A stretch of 64,000 nucleotides of DNA from Luteococcus sanguinis (GCF_039527675.1 NZ_BAAAKI010000002.1:62001-126000); one strand, 5' to 3'; positions 32,175 through 41,348 are shown, counted from the first letter of the stretch. Notes: a model not told the origin generated them from the sequence alone. A program made the numbers and translations.

Positions 32175-32438
32175 ATGGACGCTGCGCAGAAGAAGAAGAT
32201 CATTGAAGAGTACGCGACCGCCCCTGGCGACACCGGCTCTCCCGACGTGCAGATCGCGGTGCTGACCGCCCGCATCTCGCACCTGACCGAGCACCTCAAG
32301 ATGCACAAGGGTGACCACCACAGCCGTCGTGGCCTGATGCTGATGGTCGGCCAGCGCCGCCGTCTGCTCAACTACGTCGCCAAGAACGACGTCGAGCACT
32401 ACCGTGCACTGATCGCCCGCCTGGGCCTGCGTCGCTGA
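32175..32438 (+). CDS. rpsO: 30S ribosomal protein S15
   Basis: 87 aa. S15 binds the central domain of 16S rRNA early in 30S assembly. ATG 32175 follows GAGAGGAGAG. Family motifs: KKKIIEEYATAPGDTGSPDVQIAVLTARISHLTEHLK, HKGDHHSRRGLMLMVGQRRRLLNYV and YRALIARLGLRR. It is a single-gene unit closed by a classical intrinsic terminator 18 nt downstream; pnp follows as usual but with its own promoter. Confidence 0.98.
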   Translation: MDAAQKKKIIEEYATAPGDTGSPDVQIAVLTARISHLTEHLKMHKGDHHSRRGLMLMVGQRRRLLNYVAKNDVEHYRALIARLGLRR

Positions 32439-32456
32439 TCGCAGCCAGAACACTGG

Positions 32457-32488
32457 GGGAGTGACCCGCATGGGTCACTCCCTCTTTG
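32457..32488 (+). terminator. Intrinsic terminator of rpsO
   Basis: GGGAGTGACCC (32457-32467) and GGGTCACTCCC (32472-32482) form a perfect 11-bp stem with a GCAT loop, followed by TCTTTG. It is the most typical rho-independent terminator in the window. Confidence 0.92.
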
Positions 32489-32500
32489 TGCACTCTCGGC

Positions 32501-32506
32501 TAGGCT
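32501..32506 (+). promoter_or_regulatory. -10 box upstream of pnp
   Basis: TAGGCT ends 7 nt before a GTG (32514) that opens a 61-codon frame and about 275 nt before pnp. It may drive a leaderless small ORF plus pnp. Confidence 0.45.
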
Positions 32507-32513
32507 CGAATCC

Positions 32514-32699
32514 GTGGCCATGAGAGTGCGCCACCGCAAAACTCAACACCGAACCACCGTATTTAGAAGCACCGTATTCAGAAGCACCGTATTCAGCAGA
32601 CCCTCCGACGAGGCCGCCGTCTGGTCCTCGGTAGTGGCCTTCGGGCGGGATCCATCCCGGCCGCGGGCCTCGATCGAAGACCGGCGCGGACGCCGTTGA
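32514..32699 (+). CDS. Possible leaderless small ORF in the pnp leader
   Basis: 61 codons from a GTG placed 7 nt after TAGGCT, the same geometry as real leaderless genes in this window. The product would be very basic (MAMRVRHRKTQHRTT) and includes a five-residue repeat (VFRST VFRST VFSRP) produced by a triple 15-bp DNA repeat. Nothing resembling a known family is visible. It ends 81 nt before the pnp start, so it could be a leader peptide or simply chance. Low confidence that it is translated. Confidence 0.25.
   Translation: MAMRVRHRKTQHRTTVFRSTVFRSTVFSRPSDEAAVWSSVVAFGRDPSRPRASIEDRRGRR
32556..32600. repeat. Three tandem 15-bp units in the pnp leader
   Basis: ACCGTATTTAGAAGC, ACCGTATTCAGAAGC and ACCGTATTCAGCAGA stand head to tail (32556-32570, 32571-32585, 32586-32600). 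They are less GC-rich than their surroundings. Confidence 0.9.
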
Positions 32700-32780
32700 C
32701 CGCGACAGGTGTCGCGGGTCGCCACGCCCCAGGAGGGGGCGCGGTGTGGGGTGCGTCTGCCCACACAGAAAGGAGTCCCC

Positions 32781-35009
32781 ATGGAGGGACCCGAGATCAA
32801 GTTCGCCGAAACCACCATCGACAACGGAGCCCACGGCAAGCACGTCGTCCGCTTCGAGGCCGGCCTCCTGGCCCAGCAGGCCGCAGGCTCCGCCGCCGTC
32901 TACCTCGACGGTGACACCATGCTGCTGTCCGCCACCACGGCCGCCAAGAGCCCCCGTGACGCCATCGACTTCTTCCCGCTGACGGTCGACGTCGAGGAGC
33001 GCATGTACGCCGCGGGACGTATTCCCGGCTCCTTCTTCCGTCGCGAGGGCCGCCCCGGCACCTCCGCGATCCTGACCGCTCGCCTGATCGACCGCCCGCT
33101 GCGTCCGTCCTTCGTCAAGGGCCTGCGCAACGAGGTCCAGGTCGTCGTCACCGTGCTGTCGCTCAACCCGAGCAAGCTGTACGACGTCGTCGCGATCAAC
33201 GCGGCCTCGATGTCGACCCAGATCGCCGGCCTGCCCTTCTCCGGCCCGATCGGCGGCGTCCGCGTCGCCCTGATCGACAAGCAGTGGGTGGCCTTCCCCG
33301 ACGTCAAGCAGCTCGAGGACGCCACCTTCGACATGGTCGTGGCCGGCCGCGTGCTGGCCGACGGTGACGTCGCGATCATGATGGTCGAGGCCGAGTCCAC
33401 CGAGCAGACCTGGGAGCTCGTGCGCTCCGGCCGCACCGCCCCCACCGAAGAGGTCGTGGGCCAGGGCCTGGAGGCTGCCAAGCCCTTCATCAAGCAGCTG
33501 TGCGACGCCCAGTCCGAGCTGGCTGCGCAGATCTCCAAGGAGACCTTCGACTTCCCCGTCTTCAAGGAGTACGAGGACGACGTCTGGCAGGCCGTGCAGT
33601 CCGTCTCCGACGAGCTGGCCCGGGCCATGCAGATCGCCGGCAAGCAGGAGCGCGACGACGCCACCCACGCGATCCGTCAGCAGTTGCAGGCGAAGCTGGC
33701 CGAGCAGTTTGCCGGCCGCGAGGGCGAGGTGAGCGCCGCGTTGAAGGCGCTGACCAAGAAGATCGTCCGTCACCGCACCCTGACCGAGAAGGTGCGCATC
33801 GACGGCCGCGGTGTCACCGACATCCGCACCCTGTCGGCCGAGGTCGGCGTGATCCCGCGCGTCCACGGCTCGGCCCTGTTCCAGCGTGGCGAGACCCAGA
33901 TCCTGGGCGTCACCACGCTGAACATGCTGGGCATGGAGCAGAAGATCGACACGCTCGACCCCGAGAACACCAAGCGGTACATGCACCACTACAACTTCCC
34001 GCCCTTCTCCACCGGTGAGACCGGTCGCGTCGGGTCGCCGAAGCGTCGTGAGATTGGCCACGGAGCGCTCGCCGAGCGCGCCCTCGTGCCCGTGCTGCCC
34101 ACCCGCGAGGAGTTCCCCTACGCGATCCGCCAGGTGTCCGAGGCGCTGGGATCCAATGGCTCGACCTCTATGGGCTCGGTCTGCGCGTCCACCCTGGCCC
34201 TGTTGAACGCCGGTGTGCCGCTGAAGGCTCCCGTGGCTGGCATCGCCATGGGCCTGATGAGCGAGGAGATCGACGGTGAGACCCAGTACGTCACGCTGAC
34301 CGACATCCTGGGCGCCGAGGACGCGCTGGGCGACATGGACTTCAAGGTCGCCGGCACCTCCGAGTTCGTCACCGCCCTGCAGCTCGACACCAAGCTCAAC
34401 GGCATCCCCGCCGACGAGCTGGCCAAGGCCATGCTGCAGGCCCGGGAGGCGCGTCACACCCTGCTCGAGGTCATGAACGAGGCCATCGACGCTCCCGACG
34501 AGATGAGCCCCTACGCTCCGCGCATCATCACGGTGAAGATCCCGGTCGACAAGATCGGAGAGGTCATCGGCCCGAAGGGCAAGATGATCAACCAGATGCA
34601 GGACGAGACCGGCGCCGACATCACGATCGAGGACGACGGCACCATCTACATCGGTGCCGAGACGGGCGAGGCCGCCGAGGCTGCGCGCTCCATGATCAAC
34701 TCGATCGCCAACCCGACGATGCCCGAAAAGGGGGAGCGCTACCTCGGCACCGTCGTGAAGCTCACCGCCTTCGGCGCCTTCGTCTCGCTGCTGCCAGGCA
34801 AGGACGGCCTGCTGCACATCTCCAAGCTGAAGCCGCTGAACAACAACCAGCGCGTCGAGGCCGTCGAGGACGTGCTGAGCGTCGGCCAGAAGCTCCAGGT
34901 GGAGATCAGCGAGGTCGATGACCGCGGCAAGCTGTCGCTCGTCCCCGTCGTGGAGGAGGCGGGGGACGCCGCTGCTCCCGCCGAGCAGCAGGCTCCGGCC
35001 GCCGAGTGA
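32781..35009 (+). CDS. pnp: Polyribonucleotide nucleotidyltransferase (PNPase)
   Basis: 742 aa. PNPase degrades RNA 3' to 5' phosphorolytically and is also a (p)ppGpp/nucleotide synthesis enzyme in some actinobacteria. ATG 32781 follows AAAGGAG. Two RNase PH-like domains are present: the first has YAAGRIPGSFFRREGRPG and the second DIRTLSAEVGVIPRVHGSALFQRGETQ, GHGALAERALVPVLPTREEFPYAIR and SNGSTSMGSVCASTLAL. The KH domain (KIGEVIGPKGKMINQM) and S1 domain (YLGTVVKLTAFGAFVSLLPGKDGLLH) follow. The Ala/Glu-rich tail is unremarkable. An M16 peptidase follows 28 nt later, a common pair. Confidence 0.98.
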   Translation: MEGPEIKFAETTIDNGAHGKHVVRFEAGLLAQQAAGSAAVYLDGDTMLLSATTAAKSPRDAIDFFPLTVDVEERMYAAGRIPGSFFRREGRPGTSAILTARLIDRPLRPSFVKGLRNEVQVVVTVLSLNPSKLYDVVAINAASMSTQIAGLPFSGPIGGVRVALIDKQWVAFPDVKQLEDATFDMVVAGRVLADGDVAIMMVEAESTEQTWELVRSGRTAPTEEVVGQGLEAAKPFIKQLCDAQSELAAQISKETFDFPVFKEYEDDVWQAVQSVSDELARAMQIAGKQERDDATHAIRQQLQAKLAEQFAGREGEVSAALKALTKKIVRHRTLTEKVRIDGRGVTDIRTLSAEVGVIPRVHGSALFQRGETQILGVTTLNMLGMEQKIDTLDPENTKRYMHHYNFPPFSTGETGRVGSPKRREIGHGALAERALVPVLPTREEFPYAIRQVSEALGSNGSTSMGSVCASTLALLNAGVPLKAPVAGIAMGLMSEEIDGETQYVTLTDILGAEDALGDMDFKVAGTSEFVTALQLDTKLNGIPADELAKAMLQAREARHTLLEVMNEAIDAPDEMSPYAPRIITVKIPVDKIGEVIGPKGKMINQMQDETGADITIEDDGTIYIGAETGEAAEAARSMINSIANPTMPEKGERYLGTVVKLTAFGAFVSLLPGKDGLLHISKLKPLNNNQRVEAVEDVLSVGQKLQVEISEVDDRGKLSLVPVVEEAGDAAAPAEQQAPAAE

Positions 35010-35037
35010 TCGGATCGACCATTGCGGGTGGCCGTCG

Positions 35038-36354
35038 GTGACGACCACCCGCACCGGGACCGCCCGGCAGCATCCCGGAGGAGAAGTCCTCCGCACGGAG
35101 CTGCCGGGCGGTCTTCGCGTCCTGTCCGAACACGTCCCCGGTGCCGTGGGCACCAATCTGGGCGTCTACGTCGGTGTCGGATCACGACACGAACCGGCCA
35201 ACCGGCACGGGTCCAGCCATTTCCTGGAGCACGTCCTGTTCAAGGGCACCCCTACCCGCACCGCCGAGCAGGTTTCGGCGGAGCTGGAGGCGCGCGGCGG
35301 CGACCTGAACGCCTACACCACGCGCGAGTACACCTGTTTCCACGCCCGCGTGCTGGCCGGTGACACCGCACGTGCCGTCGAGTTGCTCGGTGACATGCTC
35401 ACCCATTCGCTCGTGCGTCCCGCGGATGTGGCCATCGAGCGCGAGGTGATCCTGGACGAGATCGCCATGCACGCCGACGACCCGAGCGAGTCGAGCGTCG
35501 ACCGGGCCATCGCCACGCTCTTCGAGGGCAGCTCCCTGGCGCCGCTGGTGATCGGCTCGGCTGGGTCGATCCGCCGCCAGAGCGCCCGCGCCATCACCGC
35601 GTGGTGGCAGGAGAACTACCGCGCCGGGCAGATCGTGGTCGCCGCCACCGGAGCGGTGGACCATGAGGCGCTGGTCAGCTCCGTCGCGGAGGCCTTCGCC
35701 GACGCCCCCACCGGACGGGCCGCGCGAGCTGTCGAGACACCCGTGCCCGGCGAACCAAGGGTGGCCTTCCAGCGTGGGGACACCGCGCAGACCGCCGTCA
35801 CCCTGGCTTGGCCAGGCGTGCGTTACGGCGATGCGTTGCGCCCCCGGCTCGACCTCGCGTCGGTGGCCCTGGGCGGTGGCATGAGCTCCCGGCTGTTCGT
35901 GGAGGTGCGAGAGCGCCGCGCGCTGGCCTACACGATCGACGCGTCCACCAGCTCCTGGACCGATTCTGGGCTGTTCACCGTCGAGTGGCAGTCACTGCCC
36001 GCGCGCACCGCCGAGATCATCGACGTGGTGGGCGACATCTGCCAGCAGGTGCGCCAGGAGGGTTTCAGCGCGGACGAACTGGCTGCGGCCCAGGGGCAGC
36101 TGGTCGGGCAGACCCTGCTGCACTTCGAGAATCCCTCGGCCCGGATGGGCCGGATCGGCAGCCGTGAACTTCTGGGCGACCCCTGGGACACCGACGAGCT
36201 GCTGGCTGCCTACGCCGCGGTCACCCGGGAAGAAGTGAACGACACCATCGCCGGGCTGTTGTCGCGCGCCCCGGTCGTCAGCCTGGCCGGGGGATCGTCC
36301 GGACGTCTCGCGGCGGAGCGGATGATCACCCGCTGGGACGACGCCCGCTCCTGA
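35038..36354 (+). CDS. M16-family zinc metalloprotease
   Basis: 438 aa from a GTG at 35038. The active-site inverted zinc motif HFLEH (residues 61-65 in GSSHFLEHVLFKGTPTRTA) and the downstream Glu in VILDEIAMHADDP are intact. A second M16 half-domain lacking the motif follows (VALGGGMSSRLFVEVRERRALAYTIDA). Such pitrilysin-type peptidases next to pnp are conserved in Gram-positive bacteria; their targets are poorly known. The start is uncertain because other GTG codons precede it. Convergent with the pullulanase gene, with only 18 nt between the stops. Confidence 0.92.
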   Translation: MTTTRTGTARQHPGGEVLRTELPGGLRVLSEHVPGAVGTNLGVYVGVGSRHEPANRHGSSHFLEHVLFKGTPTRTAEQVSAELEARGGDLNAYTTREYTCFHARVLAGDTARAVELLGDMLTHSLVRPADVAIEREVILDEIAMHADDPSESSVDRAIATLFEGSSLAPLVIGSAGSIRRQSARAITAWWQENYRAGQIVVAATGAVDHEALVSSVAEAFADAPTGRAARAVETPVPGEPRVAFQRGDTAQTAVTLAWPGVRYGDALRPRLDLASVALGGGMSSRLFVEVRERRALAYTIDASTSSWTDSGLFTVEWQSLPARTAEIIDVVGDICQQVRQEGFSADELAAAQGQLVGQTLLHFENPSARMGRIGSRELLGDPWDTDELLAAYAAVTREEVNDTIAGLLSRAPVVSLAGGSSGRLAAERMITRWDDARS

Positions 36355-36372
36355 GCCCAGCCGATCCCTGCC

Positions 36373-39042
36373 TCAGCGCGGTTCGCAGAAGACCGCCGCG
36401 GTGCGACCCGGGACGTGCAGCACTGCCGCCTTGGCGTCCCAGGCGGAGGTCTTGACGACCTCGTCGGAACCCCCTGCCTGCACCCGGGATAGTTCCAGCA
36501 TGCGCCCCTGCAGGCCGGGAATGGCCTGCGCCACGGCATCGGGACGGGCGTTGAGCACCAGCACCAGGCCGGCCAGTTCCGCGTCCACCGGTTCGGCGCC
36601 GGAGTCGTCCACGTGCATGACGATCACGCCGTCCTGCGCGTGCTCGGTGCCGCTGACGGGGAAGCGAACCATCTCGTGCACCAGGCGTGCCTGCCCGAGC
36701 CGGAACAGCGGGGTGCTGAACCGCAGCCGCAGCAGGTCGTGGGCCATCGCCGCGGCGAGCTCGACCTCGTCCTGGGTCGGCTTCAGCGAGGGTTCGCGCA
36801 GCAGTGGCTCCAGCCAGCGCCAGCGAATCCGGTTGTCGGCCGCTGGGGGCAGCCCGCGGCCGAAACCGTTGTCGGCGCCGCTCCAGTCGAGGTGGTTGAA
36901 CCAGTCACCCGAGTCGAAGGAGTTGCGGTCCAGCGACTTGGAACGCAGCAGGTCGGCGCCGGCGTGCCACAGCACGGGCGTCTGCGAGAGCGTCGCGCAG
37001 GCCAGGCTCAAGGTGTTCATCCGTATTCGACTGGCCATGGACGTGCTCGGGGGCAGCTTCATCGTCAACGAGTCCCACAGCGTCTCGTTGTCGTGCGCGT
37101 CCACATAGCTGACGACGTCGCTGGGCTCGTCCGCATAGCCCGCGGGCATCGTGAAGTAGGGCACCTCATCGCCGCGCAGCACCTTCCCTCCGGTGCCGGT
37201 GAACTCGTAGTCACGCAGGTTCCCGGCCAGCCCCAGCTGCACCAGGTTGGTCATCTCGGCCAGTTCCTCGGCCTGCTCGCGCCGCTGCCGGCGCCCATTG
37301 GGCTCGAAGTACAACCCGGAGCCGAAACCCTGCCGACGGGGGTCGTCGTCCATCGGGCGGCCACCGCGGACGGCGTCACGCAGCCGGTCGCTGAAGGTGG
37401 CGACGCCGCTGCTGGCGAGCTGGCCCTGGGTGGCCTGGAAGAACAGCGCATTGTCGGCGACCTCGCCGAAGTTCCAGCCCTCGCCGTAGAGGTAGACCTC
37501 CCGCCCGTCCACGCCGTCATCGGCGACGGTGAGCGCGTCGAGTGCGTCCCGGACGGCCGACATGTTGGCAGCAGAGGAGTGCCCCATCAAGTCGAAGCGG
37601 AAACCGTCCACGCGGTAGTCGCGCGCCCAGCGCACGCAGGCGTCGACCATCATCTTCTCGCCCATCGCCCGCTCGGGCGCGGTGTTGTTGCACACCGTCG
37701 AGTTGTAGGGGCGCCCGTCCTGGTCGAGGCGGTGGTAGTAGCCCGGGACGATCCGGTCAAGGACGGCCTTGGGGTCCTGGCCGGCGTGGGCGGTGTGGGT
37801 GAAGACCTGGTCCATGACGACGCGCAGCCCCAGCCGGTGCAGTCCGGCGACCATGGCCCGGAACTCCCGCACGCGCGCGATGCCGTCGGCATTCTCGTTG
37901 CTGGAGGCATAGCTGCCCTCGGGAACCATCCAGTGCCAGGGGTCGTAGCCCCAGTTGAAGGCGTCGCGGTCGCGGGTCTGGGCGACCAGCTTCTGCTGCT
38001 CGTGGGAGGCCGGATCCAGATCCGCGAGGCCCTGTGGGGCGACCCAGGTCGTGCGGTCCTCGTTGATGGACGTGATGTCGAAGCAGGGCAGGAGGTGGAC
38101 GGTGTTCATCCCGGCCTGCGCCAGGCTGGCGAGGTGGCGTGCGCCCTGCCCATCGGCGGTGAAGGCCAGGTAGCTGCCGCGCAGGAGCTCTGGTACCCCA
38201 GGGTCGTTCGCGGAGAAGTCGCGCACGTGCAGCTCGTAGATCGTCGCGTCGACCAACTGGTCGAGCTGTGGGCCGGTGGAGCCCTCGAAGCCCTCCGGCA
38301 TGCCGCAGGGATCGGCGAGGTCGACGATCACCGAGCGTGCCGAGTTGAGCGTCAGGCCGGCGGAATAGGGGTCGGTGACCAGATTGGTCTCCAGCCGTCC
38401 GGTGCTGGGCGCGTACACGGCCACCTCGAACAGGTAGCGCCAACCGACGTGCTCGCGCTGCAGGTGGGCCTCCCAGACGCCATCGTGGCGACGCACCGTC
38501 GGGTGTCGCACCGCCTGGTCGATCGGCGGCTCGCTGCCCGCGTCCGTGCGCCACAGCAGCAGGACGACGCGTTGCGCGGTCGGCGCCCAGACCCGGACGT
38601 CGACGTCCTTGCCGTTCACCACCGCGCCCAGCTCTGTCTTCCGGGCGCTGTCGGCGTGCAGGGAGTCCAGCACCCGTCCGAGCTGGATGCCCGTCAACTC
38701 GACCCGCTGGCCGTCGCGAGTGCGTTCCACCCACAACTGACCGGTGAGCATTTCGGGCACCGAACGCACCATCGGCTCGGGCAACCGCAGCGCGATGTGA
38801 CCGGTCAGCTCGGGGTGCAGTGCGAGTTCCTCCCGGGCCAGTTCGGGCCGTCGCTTCAGGGGGACGGCCACGTGGTCGTCCACGTCCAGACTGTCCGGGG
38901 TCATCGTGCAGCTGGGCGACCAGTGCAGTGTCCACTGCGAACGTGACGGCTCCCGCGAACTGGTGGCACGGTGGGCGGGGACGGTGATCGTCGATGCGTT
39001 CAGCCACACGGCCCGCGCGTCGATGGTGGTCGGCTCTGGCAC
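36373..39042 (-). CDS. pulA: Pullulanase-type alpha-1,6-glucosidase
   Basis: 889 aa, GH13. The GTG at 39042 is chosen because it includes the complete N-terminal pullulanase domain (ARAVWLNASTITVPAHR ... WTLHWSPSC) and lies 7 nt after a TAGGCT -10 box; a later ATG (38904) would cut this domain. A CBM48-like domain (VDVRVWAPTAQRVVLLLW) precedes the catalytic barrel with FNWGYDPWHWMVPEGSY, region I VVMDQVFTHT, region II VDGFRFDLMGH (nucleophile Asp), region III YGEGW (acid/base Glu) and region IV VDAHDN. No signal peptide, so it probably acts on intracellular glycogen or imported branched dextrins. Confidence 0.95.
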   Translation of the reverse strand: MPEPTTIDARAVWLNASTITVPAHRATSSREPSRSQWTLHWSPSCTMTPDSLDVDDHVAVPLKRRPELAREELALHPELTGHIALRLPEPMVRSVPEMLTGQLWVERTRDGQRVELTGIQLGRVLDSLHADSARKTELGAVVNGKDVDVRVWAPTAQRVVLLLWRTDAGSEPPIDQAVRHPTVRRHDGVWEAHLQREHVGWRYLFEVAVYAPSTGRLETNLVTDPYSAGLTLNSARSVIVDLADPCGMPEGFEGSTGPQLDQLVDATIYELHVRDFSANDPGVPELLRGSYLAFTADGQGARHLASLAQAGMNTVHLLPCFDITSINEDRTTWVAPQGLADLDPASHEQQKLVAQTRDRDAFNWGYDPWHWMVPEGSYASSNENADGIARVREFRAMVAGLHRLGLRVVMDQVFTHTAHAGQDPKAVLDRIVPGYYHRLDQDGRPYNSTVCNNTAPERAMGEKMMVDACVRWARDYRVDGFRFDLMGHSSAANMSAVRDALDALTVADDGVDGREVYLYGEGWNFGEVADNALFFQATQGQLASSGVATFSDRLRDAVRGGRPMDDDPRRQGFGSGLYFEPNGRRQRREQAEELAEMTNLVQLGLAGNLRDYEFTGTGGKVLRGDEVPYFTMPAGYADEPSDVVSYVDAHDNETLWDSLTMKLPPSTSMASRIRMNTLSLACATLSQTPVLWHAGADLLRSKSLDRNSFDSGDWFNHLDWSGADNGFGRGLPPAADNRIRWRWLEPLLREPSLKPTQDEVELAAAMAHDLLRLRFSTPLFRLGQARLVHEMVRFPVSGTEHAQDGVIVMHVDDSGAEPVDAELAGLVLVLNARPDAVAQAIPGLQGRMLELSRVQAGGSDEVVKTSAWDAKAAVLHVPGRTAAVFCEPR

Positions 39043-39049
39043 GGCTGGA

Positions 39050-39055
39050 AGCCTA
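39050..39055 (-). promoter_or_regulatory. -10 box of the leaderless pullulanase transcript
   Basis: TAGGCT on the minus strand ends 7 nt before the GTG at 39042 and supports that start. Confidence 0.6.
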
Positions 39056-39121
39056 GTTGGTCGCTGGGGGAGAATGGGCGCCACCATTGGGCATGACGAG
39101 GGCACGACGAGAGGTACGGCG

Positions 39122-39859
39122 ATGACGCGGGTAGCGGTGTTCGGGGCGAACGGGAAGATGGGCGCGGAGGTCTGCCGCGCCGTGGCCGAGGCAGGGATGA
39201 ACCTCGTCGCCGCGATCGACGCCGGCGATGACCGTTCCGCCGCCGAGAACGCGGAGGTCGTCGTCGACTTCACCCACCCTGACGCCGTGATGGACAACCT
39301 GCAGTGGTGCATCGAGCACGGCATCCACGCCGTCGTCGGCACCACCGGTTTCACCGCCGAGCGCCTTGACCAGCTGCGCTCCCAGCTCGCCCAGCACCCC
39401 GAGGTGGGGGTACTGGTCGCGTCCAACTTCTCGATCGGCGCGGTGCTGATGATGCACTTCAGCCGAATCGCGGCCAGGTACTACCCGAGCGTCGAGGTCA
39501 TCGAACTGCACCACCCGAACAAGGCTGATGCCCCCTCTGGCACCGCCGCCACCACCGTCGGCAAGATCGCCGCCGCCCGCCGCGAGGCCGGCCTGGACGC
39601 CATCCCCGATGCCACCCAGCACGACCCCGACGGCGCGCGCGGTGCGCAGGTCGAGGGCATCCACGTGCACGCCGTGCGCTTGTCCGGCCTGGTCGCGCAC
39701 CAGGAAGTGCTGTTCGGCGCTCCCGGTGAGACCCTGACCATCCGCCATGACTCGATGGACCGCGCCTCCTTCATGCCCGGCGTCGTGCAGGCCATCGAGG
39801 CGGTCGGTTCGCGGCCCGGCTTGACGCTCGGCATCGAGGGCCTGCTGGATCTCGAATGA
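39122..39859 (+). CDS. dapB: 4-hydroxy-tetrahydrodipicolinate reductase
   Basis: 245 aa. DapB reduces HTPA to tetrahydrodipicolinate with NAD(P)H in lysine and diaminopimelate synthesis. ATG 39122 gives the Rossmann start MTRVAVFGANGKMGAEV. Further motifs: VVDFTHPDAVMDN, VVGTTGF, ASNFSIGAVLMMHF, the catalytic HHPNKADAPSGTA (His pair and Lys) and RHDSMDRASFMPGV. The stop overlaps the DUF2993 start (ATGA, 39856-39859). Confidence 0.97.
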   Translation: MTRVAVFGANGKMGAEVCRAVAEAGMNLVAAIDAGDDRSAAENAEVVVDFTHPDAVMDNLQWCIEHGIHAVVGTTGFTAERLDQLRSQLAQHPEVGVLVASNFSIGAVLMMHFSRIAARYYPSVEVIELHHPNKADAPSGTAATTVGKIAAARREAGLDAIPDATQHDPDGARGAQVEGIHVHAVRLSGLVAHQEVLFGAPGETLTIRHDSMDRASFMPGVVQAIEAVGSRPGLTLGIEGLLDLE

Positions 39860-40533
39860 GGCGCCTGTTGACGGGCCTGTTGGTCACGCTCCTGGTCCTC
39901 GGCGGTCTGGGCGCCGTGGGGGATGAGTTGCTGCGCTCCGAGGCGGAGAAGCGCGTCGCCACCACCTTGGCCGCGCGTTTGGGCACCACGCCTGACGTCC
40001 AGGCCCACGGCTGGCCCTTCTGCGCGATGCTGGTGACGCACCGGCTGCCCGGAGCGCAGGTGCGGGCAGACCAGATCAGCGGCCATGTCGACGGTCAGCA
40101 GGTGAGCGTCACCGACCTGCTGGTCGAGGCCGACTCGATCACCAACCCCACCGACCTGGACCAGGCGAAGGTTGGACGGGTCGTCGTACACGGCACCGCC
40201 GACTGGGCGACCCTCTCGCGCCGGCTGGATCTGGCCGTTTCCGACGGGGGGGACGGGCGCATGAAGGTCGCTACCACGGTGGCCGGCCAGCAGGTGGAAC
40301 TGGTTGGACAGCCGGTGATCGCCGGCGACGGGTTGTCCTTCAGCAACGCCACCGGGACGCTCGGCGGCAAACCGCTGGACCAGGGCTTGGTCGAAGCGGC
40401 CGTCATGGTGGCCCAGAGTGAACTCCAACTGCCCCGGGTGGAGGGCTTCACGCTCTCGGACGTGGAGGTCGTCGAGGGCGGCCTGCGGGTAGGACTGGTC
40501 GGCAACGACGTGGCGGTCTCTCGATTCCGCTGA
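39856..40533 (+). CDS. DUF2993 (LmeA-like) lipid-binding domain protein
   Basis: 225 aa, overlapping dapB by 4 nt. An N-terminal hydrophobic segment (LLTGLLVTLLVLGGLGAVGDELL) acts as a signal or membrane anchor, then the DUF2993 fold: AEKRVATTLAARLG, WPFCAMLVTHRLPGAQVRAD, VTDLLVEADSI. The mycobacterial relative LmeA supports lipomannan elongation and binds phosphoinositides, so an envelope role is plausible but unproven here. Convergent with a GNAT gene. Confidence 0.78.
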   Translation: MRRLLTGLLVTLLVLGGLGAVGDELLRSEAEKRVATTLAARLGTTPDVQAHGWPFCAMLVTHRLPGAQVRADQISGHVDGQQVSVTDLLVEADSITNPTDLDQAKVGRVVVHGTADWATLSRRLDLAVSDGGDGRMKVATTVAGQQVELVGQPVIAGDGLSFSNATGTLGGKPLDQGLVEAAVMVAQSELQLPRVEGFTLSDVEVVEGGLRVGLVGNDVAVSRFR

Positions 40534-40546
40534 CCCCGACCCCGAA

Positions 40547-41134
40547 CTACTGGGAGATGTCGGTGTGCATGCGCACCTGCTTGACGCGCAGCACGCCATC
40601 CTCTGTCCCGATCTCACGGTGCGCGCCGTCGGGCGCCCAGCCGGCCTCGGCCAGCCAGCCGCGCAGGGCATCGTCGGTGGAACGCACCCACCAAGTGGCC
40701 CGCTGGTAGCCATCGGCGCGCATGGTGTCGACCAGCGCATTCATCAGCCGGTCCTCGTGGCCCTGGTCGCGCAGCAGGGGGTCGACGCAGAACTCGGTGA
40801 CCAGCGAGTCGGTGGCGTCGGCGTCCGGGTCGTCGGAGGGGCCGGTCGCGGCGAAGGCGCACACCCGGGTGCGCTGCCTGCTGCCGCCTCGCTCGTCTGC
40901 CTGCTCCGCGGTTCCGTAACCCTCGGTTGCCACCAGGACACGAAAGTGTGCCAAGGGAGGACGGGTGATGGCCCCGTGCCACAGCTCCGCGACCTGGTCG
41001 ACGCTCACCTCGTCCAGCATCCGTCGTTCGAGCTCGTCGGTGGCCCAGACGCGGCGCTGGAGGTCGGCCATCTGCCAAGCCTCCGCGGGCAGGGCGAGAC
41101 GGACGCTGGGCGGGACGGCGGCTGGCTGTGACAT
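40547..41134 (-). CDS. GNAT family N-acetyltransferase
   Basis: 195 aa from ATG 41134, which lies 7 nt after a TAGGAT -10 box and so looks leaderless; an ATG 9 nt further upstream overlaps the promoter. The fold resembles GNAT: RLALPAEAWQMADLQRRVWATD, VTEFCVDPLLRDQGHEDRLMNALV (acetyl-CoA loop) and WWVRSTDDALRGWLAEAGWAPDGAHRE. The final segment, DGVLRVKQVRMHTDI, resembles the carboxyl end of other actinobacterial GNATs. Substrate unknown. Stop codons of this gene and the DUF2993 gene are 13 nt apart. Confidence 0.8.
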   Translation of the reverse strand: MSQPAAVPPSVRLALPAEAWQMADLQRRVWATDELERRMLDEVSVDQVAELWHGAITRPPLAHFRVLVATEGYGTAEQADERGGSRQRTRVCAFAATGPSDDPDADATDSLVTEFCVDPLLRDQGHEDRLMNALVDTMRADGYQRATWWVRSTDDALRGWLAEAGWAPDGAHREIGTEDGVLRVKQVRMHTDISQ

Positions 41135-41141
41135 GCGCACC

Positions 41142-41147
41142 ATCCTA
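41142..41147 (-). promoter_or_regulatory. -10 box of the leaderless GNAT gene
   Basis: TAGGAT on the minus strand, 7 nt before the ATG at 41134. Confidence 0.5.
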
Positions 41148-41278
41148 GGGAGTGCCTCGGCCCGGCCCCTGCGGGCAGCCCTTCACCCTGAACCCCGGCG
41201 GTCGTTATGGATTCGTTATGTGGTAGGGCTTTCACGGGGTTTTGGCTGTGCATCCAGGTGCACTACGTTGTTCAACAG

Positions 41279-41318
41279 GTCCCAGTCGTCCGAACCCCCG
41301 AGCGGGCGGCTGGGACTC
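41279..41318. other. Long hairpin upstream of the RNase J promoter
   Basis: GTCCCAG (41279-41285) pairs with CTGGGAC (41312-41318) and the stem continues inwards through G-T pairs to about 14 bp, with a loop around AACCCCCGAG. It lies between the divergent GNAT and rnj promoters, upstream of both starts on either strand; its role is not clear. Confidence 0.5.
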
Positions 41319-41348
41319 CTTGCGTCCAAGGACATGTCATCGGATGGG

